This document shows, in pieces, positions 57,218-64,000 of a stretch of DNA of 64,000 nucleotides. Source of the stretch: Bradyrhizobium sp. LTSP849 (GTDB lineage: Bacteria; Pseudomonadota; Alphaproteobacteria; Rhizobiales; Xanthobacteraceae); contig NZ_JYMR01000031.1 in assembly GCF_000938255.1 (NCBI RefSeq), forward strand, positions 163,231 through 227,230. The letters are read 5' to 3'. A model generated the notes under the pieces. The model did no database searches, was not told the origin of the DNA, and saw only the letters and a program-made list of their open reading frames with translations. Positions within the stretch are counted from its first letter, which is position 1. Every line of letters begins with the position of its first letter. Both the position numbers and the translations under genes were made by a program.

Positions 57218-58318
57218 ATGAGCAACGACAACAAGCACGGCGGATCCCGCCTCGACCGGCGCCATCTGCTCCAGGCCGGGCTTGCGGCGGCCTTCGCCGC
57301 GCCGCTCGGCGCATTGGGCGCGCAGGCTTTTGCGCCTCGCGCGGTCGCGCCCGGCATCGATCTCTCGGAATTCCCGCTGTGCCAGACGGCCTCCGATGCC
57401 CCCGCGCTTACCGGTGCGCCGCGCAAGCTGAAATTGTCGTGGAACGCTGGCGCGGTCTGCCTCGCGCCGCTGCCGGTCGCCATCGAGCACAGCTTCTTCC
57501 AGAAGCAGAATCTCGACGTCGAGCTCGTCAACTACTCCGGCTCGACCGACCAGTTGCTCGAGGCGATCGCGACGGGAAAAAGCGACGCCGGGCTCGGCAT
57601 GGCGCTGCGCTGGTTGAAGCCGCTGGAGCAGGGCTTTGACGTCAAGATCGCTGCCGGCACCCATGGCGGCTGCATGCGCGTGCTGTCGCGCGCTGATTCC
57701 GGCGTGAGCAAGCTTGCCGATCTCAAGGGCAAGATCGTCGCGGTCGGCGACCTCGCCGGTCCCGACAAGAACTTCTTCTCGATCCAATTGGCGAAACTCG
57801 GCATCGATCCGAACAAGGATGTCGACTGGCGCGCCTATCCCGGCAATTTGCTCGATGTCGCGGTCCAGAAGGGCGAGGTGCAGGCCTTCCTGTCGTCCGA
57901 TCCACTGGCCTATCTCTGGCTGAAGGATGCCCAGTACAAGGAGGTCGCCTCCAACCTCGACGGAGACTACCGCGACAAGAGCTGCTGCATCGTGGGTCTC
58001 CGTGGCAGCCTGGTGCGCGAGGAGCCGCAGGTCGCGCGCGCTCTCACGCAGGCGCTGCTCGACGCTGCGATGTTCACCTCGCAGAACCCGGCGGTGGCGG
58101 CAAAATCGTTCCAGCCCTACGCGCCGAAAGCGGCATCGCTTGCCGATATCGAAGGCATGGTGCGCTATCACACGCACCACCATCATCCCACGGGCGAGGT
58201 GCTGAAGCGCGAGCTCAAGGCCTATGCCGATGATCTGAAGAGCGTTCAGGTTTTCAAGCAGAGCACCGATACCGCCAAATTCGCGGAGCGCATCTATGTC
58301 GACGTATTCGCTGTCTGA
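57218..58318 (+). CDS. Tat-type ABC substrate-binding protein (CmpA/NrtA-like) of the sulfur cluster
   Basis: 366-aa protein with a twin-arginine-type signal (LDRRHLLQAGLAAAFAAPLGA). The binding domain includes KLKLSWNAGAVCLAPLPVAIEHSFF, NYSGSTDQLLEAIATGKSD and GTHGGCMRVLSR, typical of the NMT1/NrtA-like group. Two unusual features are an adjacent cysteine pair in DKSCCIVGL and a histidine cluster HTHHHHP near residue 318. The ATG at 57218 has an AGGAG site. It overlaps the permease gene by 23 bases, so it is part of the same transporter. Tat export suggests folding or metal loading before export. Confidence 0.83.
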   Translation: MSNDNKHGGSRLDRRHLLQAGLAAAFAAPLGALGAQAFAPRAVAPGIDLSEFPLCQTASDAPALTGAPRKLKLSWNAGAVCLAPLPVAIEHSFFQKQNLDVELVNYSGSTDQLLEAIATGKSDAGLGMALRWLKPLEQGFDVKIAAGTHGGCMRVLSRADSGVSKLADLKGKIVAVGDLAGPDKNFFSIQLAKLGIDPNKDVDWRAYPGNLLDVAVQKGEVQAFLSSDPLAYLWLKDAQYKEVASNLDGDYRDKSCCIVGLRGSLVREEPQVARALTQALLDAAMFTSQNPAVAAKSFQPYAPKAASLADIEGMVRYHTHHHHPTGEVLKRELKAYADDLKSVQVFKQSTDTAKFAERIYVDVFAV

Positions 58319-59315
58319 CGGCCTCGCGTCGGGCGCGCCGCGGGTCTCGCGCGCGCCCTTGCTTGCGTGGGTGCGAGAGTCCGGCGCGGGCGTTGCCGCG
58401 AGCATCGCCTGGATCGCCTTCGGCCTGTCGTGTCTGCTGTGGGAGGATGTCGGCGACTGGTCGCGCACGCATTCGCTCGGTATTGCCGCCTTCATCGTTG
58501 CTGCGGTCGCCCTGTTCGGAACCGTCGGCGCCGATTATCTGGGATCGGCAGGCCGTGCCTTGCGCCAGCGCGCAGCCTGGCTCGTCGCGCTCGGCGCCTT
58601 CCTGACGCTGTGGGAGCTCGCGACCGCAAAGTTCGCCTGGCTGCCGCTGCCATTCTTTCCGCCGCCACAGTCGATCATCGAGGTCTATACCGACGATCTG
58701 CCAAAGCTGCTCGACAGCGTCTTTGCCTCGGTCAAGCTTCAGCTCGGCGGTTATCTCATCGGCGCTGCGGTCGGCTTTTTGACCGGCGTCTCGATCGGCT
58801 GGTCGCGCGCGGTCGGCTATTGGGTGCATCCAGTGCTGCGCTTCATCGGCCCGCTGCCGGCGACCGCCTGGCTGCCGATCGCTTTCTTCACGTTTCCGTC
58901 GAGCTGGAGCGCCTCGACCTTCCTGATCGCACTCGCGACCGGTTTTCCTGTCACGGTGCTGACCTGGTCGGGCGTAGCGAGCGTCAGCAGCGCCTATTAC
59001 GACGTCGCGCGCACCCTGGGTGCAAAGCCCTCCTTCCTGGTGCTGAAGGTCGCGATCCCCGCCGCACTGCCGCATGTCTTCGTCGGCCTGTTCATGGGCC
59101 TCGGCTCGTCCTTCGCTGTGCTCGTCGTTGCCGAAATGATCGGCGTCAAGGCTGGGCTCGGCTGGTACCTGCAATGGGCGCAGGGCTGGGCCGCCTACGC
59201 CAACATGTATGCGGCGCTGATCGTGATGTCGCTGCTCTGCTCCGGCGCGATCACGCTGCTGTTCGCGATCCGCGACCGCCTGCTGGTCTGGCAGAAGGGG
59301 ACCGTGAAATGGTAG
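58296..59315 (+). CDS. ABC transporter permease, SsuC-like with extended N-terminus
   Basis: 339-aa inner-membrane permease. The C-terminal 250 residues match the SsuC/TauC group with about six helices, the EAA loop YDVARTLGAKPSFLVLKVAIPAALPHVFVG and FAVLVVAEMIGVKAGLGWYLQWA. The N-terminal 90 residues add three hydrophobic stretches not present in the usual 260-aa permeases. It overlaps the binding protein gene by 23 bases and the ATPase gene by 7 bases. Confidence 0.87.
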   Translation: MSTYSLSDGLASGAPRVSRAPLLAWVRESGAGVAASIAWIAFGLSCLLWEDVGDWSRTHSLGIAAFIVAAVALFGTVGADYLGSAGRALRQRAAWLVALGAFLTLWELATAKFAWLPLPFFPPPQSIIEVYTDDLPKLLDSVFASVKLQLGGYLIGAAVGFLTGVSIGWSRAVGYWVHPVLRFIGPLPATAWLPIAFFTFPSSWSASTFLIALATGFPVTVLTWSGVASVSSAYYDVARTLGAKPSFLVLKVAIPAALPHVFVGLFMGLGSSFAVLVVAEMIGVKAGLGWYLQWAQGWAAYANMYAALIVMSLLCSGAITLLFAIRDRLLVWQKGTVKW

Positions 59316-60106
59316 AAGCAGCTCTCGCCGAAGCCGTCACGCATTCGGCCGCCGGCGCCGCGCTCGACATCGAGCAGGTGAGCCACGCCTTCGACATCGA
59401 CGGCGCCGAGCTGCCGGTGCTCAGCGACGTCAGCATCTCGGTCGAGCCCGGCGAATTCGTCGCGCTGCTCGGCCCTTCCGGCTGCGGCAAGTCGACGTTG
59501 CTGCGGCTCGTCGCAGGTCTCGACAAACCCAGGGCGGGAGCACTGCGCGAGGACGAGGTCCGCATCAAAAGTCCGCATCCTTCGCGCGTCGTCGTGTTCC
59601 AGGATCCGACGCTGTTTCCCTGGCGCTCGGTCTGGGACAACGTCGCGCTGGGGCTGGAAGCTCAGGGCATTTTGAAGAGCCAGCGTCACCGCGTCGATGC
59701 CGCGCTGGACCTCGTCGGGCTGGCGGATTTCCGCAATGCCTATCCGCACCAGCTTTCCGGCGGCATGGCGCAGCGCGTCGCGCTGGCCCGCGCGCTGGTC
59801 AATGATCCCAAAATCCTGATCCTTGACGAGCCGCTCGGCAAGCTCGACTCGCTCACCCGCATCACCATGCAGGCCGAGCTCGTCTCGCTGTGGCAGCGCA
59901 AGGGCTTTACCACGTTGCTGGTGACGCATGATGCCGAGGAGGCGCTCGTGCTCGCCAACCGCGTCATTGTCTTCAGCGACCGCCCGGCACGGGTCAAGGC
60001 CGACATCCGTGTCGATCGGCCCTATCCGCGCCATCGCGGCGATCCATATCTTGCGGATCTGCGCCGCCAGATCCTCGGCCTTCTGGGATTAGATGTCACA
60101 TGGTAA
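59309..60106 (+). CDS. ABC transporter ATP-binding protein, SsuB-like
   Basis: 265-aa ATPase with Walker A GPSGCGKST, Q-loop VFQDPTLFPWRSV, signature LSGGMAQRVALARAL, Walker B KILILDEPLGKLD and H-loop THD. This is the SsuB/TauB group. The start overlaps the permease stop and the end overlaps the acyl-CoA-dehydrogenase-like gene by 7 bases, so the operon continues without a break. Confidence 0.92.
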   Translation: MVEAALAEAVTHSAAGAALDIEQVSHAFDIDGAELPVLSDVSISVEPGEFVALLGPSGCGKSTLLRLVAGLDKPRAGALREDEVRIKSPHPSRVVVFQDPTLFPWRSVWDNVALGLEAQGILKSQRHRVDAALDLVGLADFRNAYPHQLSGGMAQRVALARALVNDPKILILDEPLGKLDSLTRITMQAELVSLWQRKGFTTLLVTHDAEEALVLANRVIVFSDRPARVKADIRVDRPYPRHRGDPYLADLRRQILGLLGLDVTW

Positions 60107-61272
60107 CGTCCATAGCCAAAGGGCGCACAGCCCATAGCGAACCCGACTACATCGCGCGCGCCGAGGCGCTGGCGGAAACCTTCGCTGCGCGCGCAGCGGA
60201 ACACGACCGCTCCGGCAGCTTCCCCTTCGAGAATTTTCGGGAGCTCTCGGAAGCAAGCCTGCTGTCGCTGACGGTGCCGGCGGCCCATGGGGGAGCAGGC
60301 GCCGACGCAAGATATACCGCGCGCGTCCTCGGCATCATTGGTAAGGCTGATCCGTCGACCGCGCTGGTGCTGTCGATGCACTACATCAACCATCTGGTGA
60401 TGGGGCGGAGCCCGACCTGGCCGCTACGTCTGTCACGCAAGCTTGCGCGCGAGACGGTCGAGGGCCTTGCCCTCGTCAACGCGCTGCGCGTCGAGCCTGA
60501 GCTCGGCTCGCCCGCGCGCGGCGGCCTGCCGGCGACGATCGCGCGGCGCACCGAGACCGGCTGGCGCCTGACCGGCCACAAGATCTATTCGACGGGCTCG
60601 CCGATCCTGAAATGGTATCTGGTCTGGGCGCGGACCGACGAGGCTGAGCCGCGGGTCGGCCAGTTCCTGGTGCCGGCGGTCCTGCCGGGCACGCGCATCG
60701 TCGAGACCTGGGACCATCACGGCCTGCGCGCCAGCGGCAGTCATGACGTCATCTTCGACGACGTCGTCATCCCGCTCGACGCCGAGGTGGATGTTCGCAA
60801 GCCCGCGGATTGGAGTGCACGCGACGTTACACAGGCGACCGTCCACACGGTTTTCGTTGCGGCGATCTATGACGGTGTCGCGCGAGCTGCGCGCGACTGG
60901 CTGGTCACCTTCCTGAAGCAGCGCGTTCCCGCCAGCCTCGGCGCGCCGCTCGCGACCTTGCCGCGCGCGCAGGAGATTCTTGGCGCCATCGAGGCCCGTC
61001 TCGCAGTCAGTGCGCGGTTGCTTGATTCCTTCGCTGGCGATTTCGACGATGGTGTCGAACTGTCCACGGGCGAATCCAATGCCGTCAAGCTGACCGTGAC
61101 CAACAATGCCGTTGCCGTGGTCGAGGACGCACTGTCGCTCACCGGCAATCACGGCCTCAGCCGCACCAATCCGCTGGAGCGGCACTATCGCGACGTTCTG
61201 TGCGGCCGCGTGCACACGCCGCAGGACGATTCCACCCGTATCGGCCTCGGCCGTGCCGCATTGGGCCTTTAG
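60100..61272 (+). CDS. Acyl-CoA-dehydrogenase-fold flavoprotein (SfnB/DszC-like)
   Basis: 390-aa flavoprotein with the ACAD fold: PAAHGGAGADARYTARVLGI, the substrate/FAD loop TGHKIYSTGSPILKWYLVWAR, GLRASGSHDVIFDDVVIP and the C-terminal TGNHGLSRTNPLERHYRDV. Close relatives are flavin-dependent monooxygenases and sulfur-metabolism proteins such as SfnB and DszC rather than fatty-acid dehydrogenases. In an operon between a sulfonate-type transporter and an SsuD-like enzyme, a role in desulfurising an organosulfur compound is likely. The start overlaps the ATPase stop. Confidence 0.85.
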   Translation: MVTSIAKGRTAHSEPDYIARAEALAETFAARAAEHDRSGSFPFENFRELSEASLLSLTVPAAHGGAGADARYTARVLGIIGKADPSTALVLSMHYINHLVMGRSPTWPLRLSRKLARETVEGLALVNALRVEPELGSPARGGLPATIARRTETGWRLTGHKIYSTGSPILKWYLVWARTDEAEPRVGQFLVPAVLPGTRIVETWDHHGLRASGSHDVIFDDVVIPLDAEVDVRKPADWSARDVTQATVHTVFVAAIYDGVARAARDWLVTFLKQRVPASLGAPLATLPRAQEILGAIEARLAVSARLLDSFAGDFDDGVELSTGESNAVKLTVTNNAVAVVEDALSLTGNHGLSRTNPLERHYRDVLCGRVHTPQDDSTRIGLGRAALGL

Positions 61273-61301
61273 GTTTTCGCCAAACAATCAGGGAGACGAT
61301 C

Positions 61302-62396
61302 ATGTCGGTCGAGTTCATCGGCTTTATCGCGAACAGCAACGCTTCAGAGACTATCGTGCGCCAGGGTCCGGTGCTCGATCCGGCCTATATCGAGACGGTC
61401 GCGAAGGCGCACGAGCTTGCCGGTTTCGACCGTGCGCTGCTGGCGTTCCATTCGACCACGCCGGATGCGCTCCAGGTCGCCCAGCATGTGCTGACCATCA
61501 CCAAGAAGCTCAAGGTGATGATCGCGCAGCGCCCGGGCTTTACCGCGCCGACGCTGCTGGCACGTCAGCTTGCCACGCTTGACCAATTCTATGGCGGCCG
61601 CGTCTCGCTGCACGTCATCACCGGTGGCAATGCGATCGAGCTGCGCCAGGATGGCAACACGCTCGACGACAAGGACGAGCGTTACGCCCGAACCAGCGAA
61701 TTCCTCGATGTGGTGCGGCTGGAATGGACCAGCGAGAAGCCGTTCAACTACAGCGGCAAGTACTACAACGTCGAGAACGGCTTCTCGCAGGTGAAGCCGC
61801 TCCAGAAGGGGGGCATCTACACCTTCGTCGGCGGCGGCTCCGATGCCGCAATCGAGGTCTCGGGCAAGCATGCCGACACGTTTGCGCTGTGGGGCGAATC
61901 CTACGCCCAGGTGCGCGACGTCACCGCGCGCGTGCGTGCGGCGGCCGCGAAGCACGGGCGGCCAAGCCCGCGCTTCAGCCTGTCGGTGCGGCCGATCCTT
62001 GCCGACACCGAGGAGAAGGCCTGGCAGAAGGCCGAGACGATTCTGGAGCAGGCCACCGCGCTCCAGGACCAGACCGGCTATCGCCGGCCCAATCACGCGA
62101 CCGACGGCGCCAAGCGGTTGCTGGCGCTGGCCGACCAGGGCACGCGCATCGACAAGCGGCTGTGGACCGAGATCGCAAAGCTCACCGGCGCCAACAGCAA
62201 CACCACCGCGCTGGTCGGAACGCCCGAGCAGGTCGCCGAGGTCTTCGCCGACTATTACGATCTCGGCGTCAGCCACTTCCTGATCCGCGGCTTCGATCCG
62301 CTTCCCGACGCCATCGAATATGGCCGTGAGCTGATCCCGCTGACGCGCAAGCTCATTGCCGAGCGCCAGGTCGCACGCGGCGAGGCGGCGGAATGA
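61302..62396 (+). CDS. SsuD-like flavin-dependent alkanesulfonate monooxygenase
   Basis: 364-aa bacterial-luciferase-like (LLM) enzyme. SsuD hallmarks are IAQRPGFTAPTLLARQLATLDQFYGGR, HVITGGNAIELRQDGN, DERYARTSEFLDVVRLEW and GGGSDAAIEVSGKHADTFALWGE. It should use FMNH2 from a separate reductase to release sulfite from a sulfonate; no SsuE-type reductase gene is seen in this window. The ATG at 61302 has an AGGGAG site. The binding protein gene overlaps its stop as ATGA. Confidence 0.9.
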   Translation: MSVEFIGFIANSNASETIVRQGPVLDPAYIETVAKAHELAGFDRALLAFHSTTPDALQVAQHVLTITKKLKVMIAQRPGFTAPTLLARQLATLDQFYGGRVSLHVITGGNAIELRQDGNTLDDKDERYARTSEFLDVVRLEWTSEKPFNYSGKYYNVENGFSQVKPLQKGGIYTFVGGGSDAAIEVSGKHADTFALWGESYAQVRDVTARVRAAAAKHGRPSPRFSLSVRPILADTEEKAWQKAETILEQATALQDQTGYRRPNHATDGAKRLLALADQGTRIDKRLWTEIAKLTGANSNTTALVGTPEQVAEVFADYYDLGVSHFLIRGFDPLPDAIEYGRELIPLTRKLIAERQVARGEAAE

Positions 62397-63331
62397 TCCG
62401 CCTCATGCTGGCCGGTGCGCTGCTGTTCGGCTCGTTCGAGCTGGCGGCGGCGCAAACCACCCTCCGGGTCGGCGACCAGAAGGGCAATTCGCAGGCCGTG
62501 ATGGAAGCGGCGGGCGTATTGAAGGACGTCCCCTACAAGATCGAGTGGAAGGAGTTTCCCGCCGCCGCGCCGCTGCTGGAGGCGCTGAGCGCCGGCGCCA
62601 TCGAGACCGGGCTCGTTGGCGATGCGCCCTTCACCTTCGCTGCCGCCTCCGGAGCGCCTGTGAAGGCGATTGCCGCGATCCGGCAGACGGGCGAGGGGCT
62701 TGCCATTCTCGTGCCGGAGAATTCGCCGATCAAAAGCTTCGCCGATCTGCGCGGCAAGAAGATCGCGACCGGCCGCGGTTCAATCGGCCATCAGTTGATC
62801 CTCGCAGCGCTGGAGAAGAATGGCTGGAGTGCGAACGACGTGCAGCTCGCATTCCTGGCGCCGTCGGATGCCAAGATCGCCTACACGCAAGGCTCGGTCG
62901 ATGCCTGGTCGACCTGGGAGCCCTATGTGAGCCAGGAGGAGGTGCTGTTCAAATCACGCCGCATCATCACCTCGGAGGGCCTGACACCGGGCTTGAGTTT
63001 TCAGGTGGCGCGGCCGGATGCGATCCGCGACAAGCGCGCGGAGCTGACGGACTTCATCCGCCGCCTCACGGTGGCACGCGCATGGTCGCTGACGAACGTG
63101 AATGGCTATGCCGAGACCTGGGGCAAGCTGATGAACATCCCGACAGCCGTCCCGCAGAACTGGCTGTCGCGCGCAAAGATCCGGATCGCTCCGATCGACG
63201 ACGGCGTGGTCGCGGACGAGCAGAGCACGATCGATCTCTATTTCCGCTGGGGCTTGATCAAGCAGAAGCTCGATGCGACGGAGGTGGTCGACCGCTCGTT
63301 TGCGGATGCGATCGCGAAGGCGGGGTTGTAG
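62393..63331 (+). CDS. SsuA-like sulfonate ABC transporter substrate-binding protein
   Basis: 312-aa binding protein with a short signal peptide (LMLAGALLFGSFELAAAQT). It opens TLRVGDQKGNSQAVMEAAGV with YKIEWKEFPAAAPLLEALSAGAIETGLVGD, and shares most positions with the protein at 55762; the two are paralogues flanking the cluster. It overlaps the SsuD-like gene by 4 bases and is the last gene of the operon, ending about 45 bases before an IS element. Confidence 0.9.
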   Translation: MIRLMLAGALLFGSFELAAAQTTLRVGDQKGNSQAVMEAAGVLKDVPYKIEWKEFPAAAPLLEALSAGAIETGLVGDAPFTFAAASGAPVKAIAAIRQTGEGLAILVPENSPIKSFADLRGKKIATGRGSIGHQLILAALEKNGWSANDVQLAFLAPSDAKIAYTQGSVDAWSTWEPYVSQEEVLFKSRRIITSEGLTPGLSFQVARPDAIRDKRAELTDFIRRLTVARAWSLTNVNGYAETWGKLMNIPTAVPQNWLSRAKIRIAPIDDGVVADEQSTIDLYFRWGLIKQKLDATEVVDRSFADAIAKAGL

Positions 63332-63376
63332 CCAACTCTCGTGTCCCGGACGCGGTTCTTACCCTCTCCCCTTGTG

Positions 63377-64000
63377 AGGGCTTTGCACAATCGGCTGCAC
63401 GTGATTCTTTGAATCATGGCTGATTCTAGCGAGGGGAGCCATGGTTGAGCGCAATGTCGGTCAGATGAGCTTGGCGGATGGCCTGGTTCGGGCACCGCGA
63501 AGCAGCATCCTGGATGAGGTGGAGGCTGTTGTGGATTGGGCGCCGCTGCGCTCGCTGCTTGGCAAGCGGGGCGGCGATGGTGCCGGCAACAGCAGCTATC
63601 CGGCGGAAGTCTTGCTTCGCTGCTTGCTCGCCGGGATCTGGCACAATCTGTCTGATCCCGCGCTGGAAGCGGCCATTGCAGACCGGTTGTCGTTCCGCCG
63701 CTTTGTTGGTCTGAGCCTGCACGATCAGACCCCGGATCACACGACATTGTGGCGGTTTCGGCAGGAACTCGCCAAGGACGGTCTGATCGAGAAGATCTTC
63801 ACTGAGATCAATCGGCAGTTGGAGGCCAAGAAGCTGATCCTCAAGCAGGGAACGCTGGTCGACGCCTCGTTAATCGCGGCACGAGCCACTCCGCCCCGCA
63901 AGGCACGCAAGGATGGCGAGGATACGCCACCCAAACCATCTGCGGATCGCGATGCTCGCTGGGGCCGGAAAGGCAAAAAGAGCGTGTTCGGCTATAAAAT
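63377..64000 (+). mobile_element. IS5-family insertion sequence, left part
   Basis: A transposase gene begins at 63441 and the sequence just upstream (GGGCTTTGCACAATCGG from about 63378) has the look of an IS5-group terminal inverted repeat. The element runs beyond the window edge, so its right end, repeat and target duplication cannot be read. The left boundary is approximate. It appears to have landed in a CTCTCCC-type palindromic repeat. Confidence 0.75.
63441..64000 (+). CDS. IS5-family transposase (partial, N-terminal part)
   Basis: 186 residues visible, open at the window edge. The N-terminal region has SYPAEVLLRCLLAGIWHNLSD and DRLSFRRFVGLSLHDQTPDH, then TTLWRFRQELAKDGLIEKIF, the IS5-family signature. 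The first catalytic Asp is expected in KQGTLVDASLIAARATP. GAGGGGAG precedes the ATG. Whether the element is intact cannot be judged. Confidence 0.9.
   Translation, partial: MVERNVGQMSLADGLVRAPRSSILDEVEAVVDWAPLRSLLGKRGGDGAGNSSYPAEVLLRCLLAGIWHNLSDPALEAAIADRLSFRRFVGLSLHDQTPDHTTLWRFRQELAKDGLIEKIFTEINRQLEAKKLILKQGTLVDASLIAARATPPRKARKDGEDTPPKPSADRDARWGRKGKKSVFGYK

Noticed and set aside
58367..59308. In-frame open extension upstream of the SsuB-like ATPase
   Set aside because: It runs out of frame through the permease gene; the ATPase begins at 59309 with a good ribosome site.
1..64000. Prophage, toxin-antitoxin or restriction-type defence genes
   Set aside because: No phage structural, integrase, nuclease or toxin motifs were recognised; the only mobile element seen is the partial IS at the right edge.

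Overview
The window is chromosomal DNA from an alphaproteobacterium of the Bradyrhizobium type. The evidence is high GC with strong third-position GC, several families of long palindromic intergenic repeats typical of that group, many small lineage-type hypothetical proteins (for example a DUF3551 protein), a dense set of ABC transporters, and familiar gene orders such as serB next to miaA followed by the ilv genes. Genus-level assignment is inference. I see no rRNA, tRNA or CRISPR array.

Layout. (1) 1-9.2 kb, housekeeping and branched-chain amino acid synthesis: serB and miaA diverge; a complete transcription attenuator with an Ile/Leu/Val leader peptide precedes the acetolactate synthase large subunit gene. 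A threonine/serine dehydratase without ACT domain and a palindromic repeat separate it from ilvH. A methyltransferase, a DMT exporter and a LysE-type exporter follow, then ilvC with its own terminator. (2) 9.5-16.3 kb: an SDR enzyme; a haem-binding membrane protein divergent from a TetR regulator with a promoter framed by two matching 17-bp operators; an LtaS/OpgB-like membrane sulfatase-fold protein; an osmoprotectant-type ABC transporter whose permease and binding protein are fused. (3) 16.5-23.2 kb: a NitT/TauT-type ATPase and permease, then a Met/His-rich DUF305 protein, a YncE-like propeller, an ECF sigma factor, an anti-sigma factor and a secreted cupin, and then a solitary NitT/TauT binding protein that may belong to the transporter on the left. 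(4) 23.2-29.7 kb: a Nudix protein, a complete Liv-type ABC operon and an overlapping PPK2 gene. (5) 29.7-37.8 kb: DUF3551 protein, metallo-beta-lactamase-fold protein, a probable HExxH zincin, a large MscS channel, a TctC-type binding protein and a malic enzyme. (6) 37.9-44 kb: the most interesting block, a BlaI-type repressor overlapping a BlaR1-like M56 protease with an unusual multidomain tail (including a probable VHL-beta-like module and a duplicated module), followed by a DUF1800/DUF1501 pair. The blaI and DUF1800 promoters share the same -35 hexamer, the same spacing and a matching operator, pointing to one proteolysis-controlled regulon. (7) 44-55.5 kb: an RlpA-like lipoprotein, small proteins, a natural fusion of Baeyer-Villiger-type monooxygenase and esterase, a carboxylesterase that has lost its serine nucleophile, a LigB-type dioxygenase, a SemiSWEET, and glgC-glgA. 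(8) 55.6-63.3 kb: a sulfonate-type sulfur acquisition cluster with three binding proteins for one permease/ATPase, plus an SsuD-like and an acyl-CoA-dehydrogenase-like flavin enzyme. (9) 63.4-64 kb: the left part of an IS5-family element, cut by the window edge.

Starts were chosen from ribosome-binding sites, signal peptides and family length; where the choice is weak this is stated. All functional names are from recognised motifs, not from database searches.
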